The translations under genes and the position numbers were made by a program. From an uncultured Bryobacterales bacterium (GTDB lineage Bacteria > Acidobacteriota > Terriglobia > Bryobacterales > UBA6623): 64,000 nucleotides of DNA. The stretch spans positions 372,001 to 436,000 of the forward strand of contig CATOTH010000005.1 in NCBI GenBank assembly GCA_951813065.1, written 5' to 3'. Shown piece after piece: positions 1 to 7,151 of this stretch (the first letter of the stretch is position 1; each line of letters opens with the position of its first letter). Under the pieces are notes generated by a model, which worked only from the letters and a program-made list of their open reading frames with translations, had not been told where the DNA came from and ran no database searches.

Positions 1-1543
1 GGGCTCGCGCGCGGTGCCGTACTCGCCCGCCGCCCGCAAACTCGGCCGCAAGCGCCTCCTCCGCCTCCTTGCCGGCACGATCCAGCGCCCGCCACGCCAA
101 GTACCGCACTGCGTAGCTGGGGCTCTTGAGCGCCTCGGCAGCTCCTTCCACCGTGTCGTAATCGTGCTCCGGTGGGAGATAGCGGTGCCCCGACGGGGCG
201 ATCCGGAAGATTCTGCCGTGCTCGATATCCTCCTGGCGGTTCCAGCCGATCACGGGATCGTACCAGTCGCTGACGAAAAGCGATCCGTCCGGGGCGACCG
301 CCACGTCCACAGGCCGCACCCACTTGTCGCGTTCGCCCTTTAGGATGTCCACCATCCTGGCGGCATACCCGGCCCCGGCTTTTTCGGCGAGCACCGCGCG
401 CAAGACGCCGGGACCGGCGTCTGTCGCCAGAATCTGGTCCCAGAACTCGCTGGGTAGCAGACGGCCTTCGTACGAGGTGACGCCAGTCGGGGAGCCCGCT
501 CCCGTGACCAGCAGGTTCGGAACGACTCCCGGATCGTTCTGGTGCCAGTGGCGTTGCGGCACCTCGTTGTGACGCCCGGTGCGAGCCACCTGGTTCCGGG
601 CGCCCGTCAGTTCGTCGCGGTAACCGTAGTTGCCCCCCTCGAGCACGTAGTTCAGCCGGCACGCGTAGCTCCCGTCATCGTCGTTGTCGGACTGCCACAA
701 GCCGCCGAGCGAATCCACCGCCACCTCGTAGTTGTTGCGGAAGTTGTGCCCCAGCACCTCCATGCCGGTGCCGTCCAGGTTGCAACGGAACACCATGCCG
801 CCCTGGTACGGGCTTGGCAGCTTCTCAAGACCCATCGTGAATTCCGGGCGGTCGGCTTCAGGAATCTTGCGCAAACCCTGGACGAAGTTCCTGTCCAGAA
901 CCGGATCTCCCGACTTGGCAATCACGAGCCTGCCGTCCTTGTCGTGGACATGGCGACCGGAATTGCCCATGTTCCAGTACAGCCGTCCGTCCGGGCCAAA
1001 CGACAGCGAGTGCGTCGAGTGGTCGCTCTGGGGGGCTCCGGAATTGACGAACAGGTAGTCCTTCCTGTCGGGGAGATCGTCGCCGTCCTCGTCGGTGAAC
1101 ACGATGACATTCGGAGCGGCGGTCACGATCACCTTGTTTCCGAGCACGGCGATGCCCAGGGCGGCGTCAACGTCGTGCCCCTGGTAGTAAACCTTGGAGG
1201 AATCAGCAGCACCGTCACCGTCGGTGTCTTCGAGAATCAGGATGCGGTCGCCTTCCGGCCGCTCGTTGTTGCGCCAGTGCTCCCGGTAGTTCACGACATC
1301 ACAGGCCCAGACGCGCCCTCGGTGATCGACATCGATGTTGGTAGGGTTGGAAAGAACGGGCTCCGACGCGAACAGGGTCGCCTCCAGCCCCTCGTACAGG
1401 TCGAGGTTCGCCACAGTTCGATCCGCGCTGGACTCCCCCGACCAGCAGCCGACTGCCGCGGCAGCCGCGACGGCAGCGAGACATGCGCGGAACCGGCCGC
1501 CGGGGCGATCGGACAAGGGGTTTCGCGCTCTATTCGTTGGCAT
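1..1543 (-). CDS. Sorbosone/glucose-dehydrogenase-type (PVC 'membrane-bound dehydrogenase') lipoprotein, 3' end beyond window
   Basis: The reading frame is open from the ATG at 1543 to the window edge, giving 514 visible residues without a stop. The N-terminus is basic and then hydrophobic, ending in AAVGC (Cys33), a plausible lipobox, so a lipid-anchored periplasmic protein is likely. The body begins ATLFASEPVLSNPTNIDVD and continues VWACDVVNYR and ILEDTDGDGAAD, which are signature stretches of the large 'membrane-bound dehydrogenase' family built on a sorbosone/glucose dehydrogenase-like beta-propeller. The last visible part (AEALKSPSYAVRYLAWRALD) looks like the start of HEAT-like repeats. 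Family members often end in a cytochrome c domain, which would lie outside the window. The substrate is unknown. It lies 77 bp downstream of the UGSC selenoprotein gene on the same strand and could be co-transcribed. Confidence 0.88.
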   Translation of the reverse strand, partial: MPTNRARNPLSDRPGGRFRACLAAVAAAAAVGCWSGESSADRTVANLDLYEGLEATLFASEPVLSNPTNIDVDHRGRVWACDVVNYREHWRNNERPEGDRILILEDTDGDGAADSSKVYYQGHDVDAALGIAVLGNKVIVTAAPNVIVFTDEDGDDLPDRKDYLFVNSGAPQSDHSTHSLSFGPDGRLYWNMGNSGRHVHDKDGRLVIAKSGDPVLDRNFVQGLRKIPEADRPEFTMGLEKLPSPYQGGMVFRCNLDGTGMEVLGHNFRNNYEVAVDSLGGLWQSDNDDDGSYACRLNYVLEGGNYGYRDELTGARNQVARTGRHNEVPQRHWHQNDPGVVPNLLVTGAGSPTGVTSYEGRLLPSEFWDQILATDAGPGVLRAVLAEKAGAGYAARMVDILKGERDKWVRPVDVAVAPDGSLFVSDWYDPVIGWNRQEDIEHGRIFRIAPSGHRYLPPEHDYDTVEGAAEALKSPSYAVRYLAWRALDRAGKEAEEALAAEFAGGGRVRHRARA

Positions 1544-1620
1544 GCGCTGGACTCGGCCCTGTCGGCCCGATAGCAGGGATCGATCCTGCCCGAGCGTACC
1601 AGACGGGGGACCGGCAGCCC

Positions 1621-2175
1621 TCAGCTGGCTGCCGGCTCGGGTTGATGGCTCTCGGTCAAACGTGCCGCGATTTTCTCGAGCGTGGCTTCGGCCCGACCCT
1701 GAATCTCTTCCGGCAACTGGTCCTGGATCGGGTGCGGCACGTAGATCGCGTCGAAGTCCGAGCGCCCGAGGGCTGACGCCTGGGCGCGAGCGGCTGACCG
1801 GAACACATCCGTGACGATCGGCACCGCCGGGATCCCGGAGTTTTCGATTCGGACGGAGTCGTGCAAACTGCACGTCGTGCAGGAGCCTCAATCGGCAAGC
1901 GCCTCGATCACAGCATGCGGTTGGGCCTTGCGGATGTCAGCCAGGACAGCATCGGGAGCCGGCTTGGCAAACGTTGGTTTACGGAAACGCAGGACGTCGG
2001 CGACCCCATAGCGTTCCCTGAGCAACGCGTCCAGACGGTCCAGAAAAATCGATCCGCCGCCCTTGCTGATGTCGAGCAAGGCGACGCGCTTGTCGGCAAG
2101 GGTGGACAGGCGTGGAGGGACCGAAGCTTCCGGCGGCAGTCGCTCGTCGAGAGGGCTTACAAGAATCGCGGCCAT
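1621..2175 (-). CDS. UGSC-motif selenoprotein, read through an in-frame TGA (Sec96)
   Basis: From the ATG at 2175 the frame runs 95 codons to a TGA at 1888-1890, then continues in the same frame for 88 more codons to a stop at 1621. Around the TGA the protein reads ALAD-U-GSC-TTCSLHD. This is the motif that gives the 'UGSC family (seleno)protein' its name, where U is selenocysteine or Cys. Past the TGA the sequence stays protein-like (IENSGIPAVPIVTDVF, YVPHPIQDQ), as expected for recoding and not decay. The protein is 184 residues including Sec. The redox-active U-x-x-C arrangement suggests a thiol/selenol oxidoreductase; the substrate is unknown. A strong ribosome site, AAGGAGGTGA, precedes the ATG. 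The gene follows a thioredoxin-fold protein in the same operon. No selA, selB, selC or selD gene lies in the window, so the decoding machinery must be elsewhere. Confidence 0.85.
1860..1890 (-). promoter_or_regulatory. Candidate bacterial SECIS hairpin after the UGSC TGA codon
   Basis: On the transcript, the UGA at 1890-1888 is followed by a short perfect hairpin: stem C-GUGCA, loop GUU, stem UGCAC-G (1874 to 1860). Its apical loop starts 20 nt after the UGA and begins with G, within the usual spacing and loop preference of bacterial SECIS elements. A competing 6-bp hairpin (CUGCAC-GAC-GUGCAG) sits closer to the UGA. The hairpin lies inside the coding region, as bacterial SECIS elements do. 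The pairing was judged by eye with no energy calculation. Confidence 0.5.
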
Positions 2176-2257
2176 GCGTCACCTCCTTGATCGAACCGCA
2201 AACGAAACGGCCGATCCAGATTGCATAGCGTAGCAGCGCTGATCCGCAGGCTGTCAA

Positions 2258-3826
2258 TCAATCCAGGGCCTGGCACACCATCTGGCTTCCCTTGGGGCCC
2301 GTTTGCCAGGATCCCAGTACGGCCGAGAACTTGCCCGCCGGGCCGCCTGCGACCATGACTCGAATCGCCGCTGGGCTGCGGAACTTGCGATAGCATCGAA
2401 CGCCCCGGATCACGCACTCTTCGTACCATTCCGCTTCGTGGGTGCCCTCGCCGCCGTCGCCATCATACTCGCTGACGGGAATCCCCGTGTGCTCGTACAG
2501 GAACGCGGCCACATCCTGCTTGCTGAAGCCTGACCGCTCGAGCGTGGCGGCATGTTCGGGGCCAATCACCACAAGCGCCTCGGGGCTCCTGCAGACGCGA
2601 TAGCTCCAGAGATTCGCCAGCACGGGGCAGATCGCCCGCAGCAAGACCGGAGCCGTTCTGGCCTTGTGCTCGCTGACCGGCCGAGGCGGTTCCGCGCAGT
2701 ACAGGGTCGCAGCATTGCGTCCCGCCGGGATGCCGAAATCGCTGCATAGCGGCTCCCAAGGGCTGGCCTCCTCGTTCTCGCCAATCACGAAACTGAAGCG
2801 TCCGGGGTTGCCCATCGTGGACATGTCGATCCGTCCAGGCGCGGCGCCCCCGAGATTCCGCAGGACCAGCTGCAGTGCCCGGCCAATGGTCGAATTCGCG
2901 CGGGCGGCATTGGAAAACACGTTGCTTCCGCAAGCGAAACCCAACTCCCGTCGCACGGGGCCGTTGATCACCACCAGCGGCGCCGCGAAGTGCGTCGTGC
3001 CCTGCACCCCGTGAATGTCCAGCCGCTCGTCGCACAACGCTCGAACGAGCGGCAGGAGAACCGCCATGTACTCGGGCCGGCAACCGGCCATGACGGCGTT
3101 GGCCGCGATCTTCTCCACACTCGCCGCCGCGTAATTCGGCGGCACATGGGCGACGATTTCGTCAGGAGGAAGTCGGACCGCCGCCAGCATGCGATCGACC
3201 CGCTCCACAGTCGGCGGGACGACAGGCAGAGGATCGGCAAAGTCGCGGTCGTAGCAAAACTCCTCGATGTCGCTCCCTACGGGAACTTCGACACGCGAGG
3301 CGCGCTGGCCACGCCTCGCGTACAGCTCGACTTGCGGCGCATCCCCGCCAGCGGCGTCCGGTTCCAGGTGCCGCGACACGCAGCCGGGCTGGAAGCTGGG
3401 ATGCCCGTCGTCGGACGCGAGCGGTGTCGGTTCGTCCACGCCGGCCAAGCGGGCCAGCGCCGCCGCCAAACGGTTCAGGTCAGCCCTGTCGAATCCCTGG
3501 AAGCTCTCAGCGATCGCTCCCGAGCCATCGACAAGAAAGACCGCCGGCACGGCTTCGAGCCCGTACGCCCGGCTGGCGGCGAGGCCCGTGTCGAAACGCA
3601 GCGTTAGCTTGAGATTCAGGGAACGAACCAAGTCCCCGGTGCTCCCAGCGCCATCCTGCGACACTGCGACGATGCGCGCGCCGCCGTCGAGCTCTCGAGC
3701 GAGAGAGTCCAGGGAACGCAGTGCCAGATGGCACGCGGGACAGTCGGTTTTGAAGAAGGTGACCAGGGCTGGAGCAGACAGGGCTTTCCCTGCCAATTGC
3801 GGTGCCTGCATCCCTTTGTCAAGCAT
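2258..3826 (-). CDS. Thioredoxin/redoxin-like domain fused to a UGSC-associated domain of unknown function
   Basis: The 522-residue protein starts at the ATG at 3826, preceded by GGAGGG 5 nt upstream; the longer upstream frame is low-complexity and not convincing. Residues 1-130 form a TlpA/AhpC-like thioredoxin fold with an active-site CPAC motif (Cys29, Cys32), a cis-Pro loop (EAVPAVF, about residue 91), and no signal peptide. A linker leads to a second domain starting near residue 198 with DPLPVVPPT and continuing with NAVMAGCRPEYM, THFAAPLVVINGP and a Gly/Asn-rich core. That second part resembles hypothetical proteins I associate with UGSC proteins; I cannot give it a function. The selenoprotein gene follows after 82 bp, so the CPAC domain may be its electron donor or a fused partner. 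The last point is inference. Confidence 0.75.
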   Translation of the reverse strand: MLDKGMQAPQLAGKALSAPALVTFFKTDCPACHLALRSLDSLARELDGGARIVAVSQDGAGSTGDLVRSLNLKLTLRFDTGLAASRAYGLEAVPAVFLVDGSGAIAESFQGFDRADLNRLAAALARLAGVDEPTPLASDDGHPSFQPGCVSRHLEPDAAGGDAPQVELYARRGQRASRVEVPVGSDIEEFCYDRDFADPLPVVPPTVERVDRMLAAVRLPPDEIVAHVPPNYAAASVEKIAANAVMAGCRPEYMAVLLPLVRALCDERLDIHGVQGTTHFAAPLVVINGPVRRELGFACGSNVFSNAARANSTIGRALQLVLRNLGGAAPGRIDMSTMGNPGRFSFVIGENEEASPWEPLCSDFGIPAGRNAATLYCAEPPRPVSEHKARTAPVLLRAICPVLANLWSYRVCRSPEALVVIGPEHAATLERSGFSKQDVAAFLYEHTGIPVSEYDGDGGEGTHEAEWYEECVIRGVRCYRKFRSPAAIRVMVAGGPAGKFSAVLGSWQTGPKGSQMVCQALD

Positions 3827-4557
3827 TCGAGCCCTCCGTGGCCTGCGGCAACCGCTGTCCCGACGGGGTCCGTCGAACAGCCCCGGGCAGAGCCGCCTGC
3901 TGGCGCGACTCCATCCTACCGGAAGCCGGCGCGGGCAGCTGATTCGCCGCAATTGATCGTCCCGTCGTTTCAGATAGGAAGATGGGCACGAGCTGCACTG
4001 AGCCGGAGGGTATGGGAACCCGCAGAGTGCGGCGGAGCGGGGCATCGCAGGCTCCGTTCCGACCGGCGTGCCGCGAGAGATGCCAGGGACAGGACTGCGT
4101 GTCCCGCCGGGAGGACGACGGAGAAACCCGCTCGGCTCCAACGGCTGGGACGAACTGCGCAGACGCGGACGCACTCGTGAGGTTTGCTGCCGGCCGGCCT
4201 TCGTGCCGCGTTGCGGATCCGCTCAAGCTGGCGGATGTCATCGAACCGGGCGCAATCGGGAGGAGGCAACGATGTGCAAGGGCGATCACGCCGCATCTGC
4301 AAGGGGACTTGTGCCCGGTCTGGCGGAAGAGCAGTGGCGGGCGGGAGGCACGGCGGTCCAACATGGGGGGGATAACCCTTATGACCTCGGAAGATCCACT
4401 GGGGCCTGTTCGTGGGGGCAGAATCTATGGTCGCTAGACACCTGTGCCCCTCCGCGCGAGCATCGGCAGTGGGATCGGTGTTGAGGGCTCCCATCCAGCC
4501 GAGTTCAGGCTTCCGTGGCCCGCCATGGCGCGACTCTCGGATGGCGACGCCCGTTGA
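3827..4557. other. 731 bp without a recognisable gene
   Basis: Frames on both strands are Arg/Pro-rich with no family resemblance. The stretch lies upstream of the redoxin/UGSC operon and probably holds its promoter. I see no clear promoter boxes, tRNA or repeat. Confidence 0.5.
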
Positions 4558-5037
4558 GGACAGCGGTTGCTGGTGGGCAATCTGGTGTCGCTGGTGGTGG
4601 CCGCGGAGGTTCAGGAAGGGGCGCTGCGGTTGCTGTCAACGGCGGAGCATGAGCCGCTGAGGGGGACGTTCCTGGGCTGGTTCCGGCAGCTGGTGGCGCG
4701 CACCGGGGTGGACTTGGAATTCCTGGAGGACCGAGCGAATATGGAACAGGTGGAACAGAGCGGGGTGTTACACACGACCTTGGAGGAACGCTTCCAGGCC
4801 ATTCACGATGCGTTTCGGGCGGAGAGCGATAAGCGCGGGCTGGACCAAGGGCTGGAACGAGAGCGGCGGTTGCTGGTGCGCTTGGCCAAGCGGAAGCACG
4901 GAACGGATGTCGCGGGGCCTGTTGCCACGCTCCTAGCTGGAATTGACAATCCGGACCGGTTACAGGATGTTGGCGAGTGGATCGTCGATTGCGAGATCGG
5001 CGGCGCACTGCTGGCACGGCTTCAAGGAACCGAATAG
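4558..5037 (+). pseudogene. 3' remnant of an Rpn-like PD-(D/E)XK nuclease/transposase gene
   Basis: The frame opens just after an in-frame TGA at 4555 and encodes about 159 residues. It contains LLVGNLVSLVVAAEV, THEPLR-like AEHEPLRGTF, FLED, TTLEERF and a C-terminal VGEWIVDC..LLARL tail. This is the usual C-terminal half of the Rpn/DUF4351-type family of putative transposases and recombination-promoting nucleases. The N-terminal half with the PD-(D/E)XK catalytic residues is not present upstream in any frame. I therefore read it as a 5'-truncated remnant. Expression from the TTG at 4567 is possible but would give no nuclease core. Confidence 0.6.
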
Positions 5038-5231
5038 CCGGGCCGTCCGCCGCGATCAAGTGGATGATGCATCACCGTGCCCTCTGCCAGCGGCACGCTG
5101 ACATGCTCGCCTATCGTGCGGACGCGCCACGCGGCCGCCCCAGTCCCATTGGCCCAGGCCGCGTCTCCCAGCATCCCTGATGATCCGACCAGCGCATACA
5201 TGGACGCCGCGACCCACGCTGGCCGGCCGCA

Positions 5232-5546
5232 TTACGCCGCCAGCCGCTCCCGCTCCCGTGCGATATCCCACCGCGCCTGCCGCCATAGCCAGCCCTCGGC
5301 GGTTCCCCATCCGGCCCGCTCCAGCCGCACGGCCAGCGCGGGCGAGACGCCGCAACGGCCGTTGATCACGCTGGATAGGTGCTTGCGCGAAATGCCGAGG
5401 CGGGACGCAGCCGCCGCGATTGTGCGCTCCCCGCCGAGACGGGCCGCGTCCCGCCCGATGCATCCGTCGGCGATGGCATGGCCCGGATGCGGCGGATCGA
5501 GCCGCATGGCAGCGTCGGCGGCCGCCGGAATCTCTGTCTCTGTCAT
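5232..5546 (-). CDS. higA: HigA-type antitoxin (XRE family)
   Basis: The 104-residue product has a helix-turn-helix of the XRE/HigA type in its middle (AAASRLGISRKHLSSVINGR) and the VSPALAVRLERAGWGTAEGWL continuation typical of HigA antitoxins, ending in a basic WDIARERERLAA tail. It would bind and neutralise the HigB RNase encoded 13 bp upstream and repress the shared promoter. The toxin-first gene order is characteristic of higBA. The perfect inverted repeat at 5843-5881 is the likely binding site. Both genes look intact. Confidence 0.88.
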   Translation of the reverse strand: MTETEIPAAADAAMRLDPPHPGHAIADGCIGRDAARLGGERTIAAAASRLGISRKHLSSVINGRCGVSPALAVRLERAGWGTAEGWLWRQARWDIARERERLAA

Positions 5547-5559
5547 AGTCCCTCCCTGC

Positions 5560-5844
5560 CTAATGGTGATAGTTCTCGTAGCGGACGGCCCGCACGTCCG
5601 GGCCGTCCATGCGGAATGTGACGCGCCATCCGAGCGAGATGCGGACGCTCCACTCGCCCGCTCGCTGGCCGTGCAGACGATGCAGCCGGTAGGTCGGCAT
5701 GGCCAAGTCGCCCAGCGGCTGCGGGCCGTCCAGCGCGGATAGGATATCCCGCAGACGCGCCACGTGAGCCGGATTGACGCCGCGCACGTCGTTGCGGCTG
5801 TGCAGCCGCTCGATGGCGCGCCCCGCGAAACTCCGTATCGCCAC
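5560..5844 (-). CDS. higB: HigB-type (RelE superfamily) toxin
   Basis: The 94-residue protein starts at the GTG at 5844 and begins MAIRSFAGRAIERL, matching the 'plasmid maintenance system killer' family. Later it has ARLRDILSALDGPQPLGDL, WSVRISLGWRVTFRM and the C-terminal RYENYHH, the conserved end carrying the catalytic Tyr/His region of HigB-type mRNA interferases. In this family the enzyme cleaves ribosome-bound mRNA. The start codon lies in the left arm of the operator palindrome, so bound antitoxin complex would cover the start of the toxin message. Confidence 0.88.
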   Translation of the reverse strand: MAIRSFAGRAIERLHSRNDVRGVNPAHVARLRDILSALDGPQPLGDLAMPTYRLHRLHGQRAGEWSVRISLGWRVTFRMDGPDVRAVRYENYHH

Positions 5845-5881
5845 GTCCGTATCGTAACCTATTGGGTTACGATACGGACGT
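5843..5881. promoter_or_regulatory. Perfect 17-bp inverted repeat, probable higBA operator
   Basis: The left arm ACGTCCGTATCGTAACC (5843-5859) and right arm GGTTACGATACGGACGT (5865-5881) are exact reverse complements around the spacer TATTG. The palindrome sits directly upstream of and overlaps the higB start, where HigA and HigBA complexes bind in known systems. A further partial copy of CCGTATCG lies at about 5833-5840. Confidence 0.75.
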
Positions 5882-6461
5882 CGGAATCGGGCGAAACAGT
5901 GGATTCTTTCGCGTTTTCGGCCCGGACCGCGGGCGCCGCGATGAACGCACGGCCCGAAGCCGACGCTGGTGTGGGGGGATCGTGGCTACGGGGCGTAGTC
6001 TGCAGTTATCGAGGGTTGAGTCTGTCACTCATTCAAACCCCTCCTTCCAGCGGGCTCCATTGCATATACTACGGGCGAAATACGGCCTACCGGCATTTAG
6101 GACGCTGGTTATCGGCTTATCGAGTCGGCCGCAAGAATCAGCGAAAAGTGCGAGAGTCACATCCGGGATCGCGCATCCCAGGAGGCCGCCGAGGCACTCG
6201 CTGTGAAGGCGGCCGAGGAGTCCGGACCCGGCGGAACTCTGACGTCGAAGTGGCCGCGCCAGATCGCGCGCGACGCCTTTCGGTGTCGGCTAGTCGGAAC
6301 AGAGGCCCGTGGCCAGAAAGGGAATCAGCGCCGAGACCGTCGCTGAGATCAAGGATAAGGTCCTTGGGATCCCCAAGTGACAGACTCCCGAGACAGCCAT
6401 TCCGGCGATGGTACACTACGAGGTTCAGCGAGGCGAACACCAGCAACCCTTCCCGCCCGCG
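5882..6461. other. 580 bp without a recognisable gene, upstream of purQ
   Basis: No frame gives a family match. A short frame 6309-6377 (ending VLGIPK) and an open frame at 6101-6344 rich in Ala and Glu could be decayed coding sequence, but neither resembles PurS, which often precedes purQ. The purine operon promoter must lie here; I could not define its boxes. Confidence 0.45.
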
Positions 6462-7151
6462 ATGAAGTTCGGCGTCGTCATTTTCCCCGGCTCGAACTGC
6501 GATCACGACGCCCTCTACGCGTTGTCTCGCAACTTGGGCCAGACCACGTCCGAGATTTGGCACGAGTCGGAGGATCTCGGGGACGTGGACGCGGTCTTCC
6601 TGCCAGGCGGGTTCTCCTACGGGGACTACTTGCGTTGCGGCGCGATCGCCAGGTTCTCCCCGGTGATCCGGTCGGTGCGCAGATTCGCCCATGCCGGGGG
6701 GCTGGTGCTGGGCGTCTGCAACGGTTTCCAGATTCTGGTCGAAGCCGGCTTGCTTCCCGGCGTGCTCATGCGCAACCAGGGGCTGCGCTTCGTTTGCCGC
6801 ACGGTCGAACTCGTTCCCGGAACGACCGATTCCGCGTTCACAAGCGAAAGCCTGCCTGGGAAGCCGCTCCGGATTCCGGTTGCCCACGGGGAGGGCCGCT
6901 ACTTCGCGGACCAAGCGACCCTTGACCGGCTCGAAGCGGAGGACCGGGTCGCGTTCCGCTACCACGGCCACAATCCAAATGGCTCGCAGCGGGCCATTGC
7001 CGGGGTACTGAGCGAGGGCCGCAACGTCCTGGGCATGATGCCCCACCCCGAGCGCGCGTGCGATGCCGTCGTGGGCTCGACCGATGGCATCGCCGTCTTC
7101 CGGTCTATGATTGCCGCTACCGAGGCCGTGAGCGCAGGCTATGCAGGCTGA
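6462..7151 (+). CDS. purQ: Phosphoribosylformylglycinamidine synthase, glutaminase subunit PurQ
   Basis: The 229-residue class I glutamine amidotransferase supplies ammonia to PurL for FGAR to FGAM conversion, step four of purine synthesis. It begins [16 protein letters not shown], typical of PurQ, and has the [12 protein letters not shown] oxyanion loop, the nucleophile elbow GVCNGFQIL (catalytic Cys) and PHPER with the catalytic His and Glu. The start at 6462 is chosen by homology; an in-frame ATG at 6408 would add 18 unrelated residues. Its last 11 bases overlap purL, so the two are translationally coupled. A purS gene is not visible nearby. Confidence 0.95.
   Translation: MKFGVVIFPGSNCDHDALYALSRNLGQTTSEIWHESEDLGDVDAVFLPGGFSYGDYLRCGAIARFSPVIRSVRRFAHAGGLVLGVCNGFQILVEAGLLPGVLMRNQGLRFVCRTVELVPGTTDSAFTSESLPGKPLRIPVAHGEGRYFADQATLDRLEAEDRVAFRYHGHNPNGSQRAIAGVLSEGRNVLGMMPHPERACDAVVGSTDGIAVFRSMIAATEAVSAGYAG

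Noticed and set aside
542-1573. 343-codon plus-strand open frame at the left edge
   Set aside because: Antisense to the dehydrogenase lipoprotein, whose minus-strand frame is open to the window edge and carries clear family motifs.
1888-1890. TGA read as an ordinary nonsense mutation in the UGSC gene
   Set aside because: It falls exactly at the family's U position, and coding quality continues in frame after it.
3827-4174. 116-codon N-terminal extension of the redoxin-like protein
   Set aside because: Arg/Pro/Ser-rich, not protein-like, and the ATG at 3826 has a strong GGAGGG ribosome site.
6309-6380. Short frame ending VLGIPK before purQ, considered as purS
   Set aside because: Only 23 codons from a GTG and no PurS pattern; PurS is about 80 residues.
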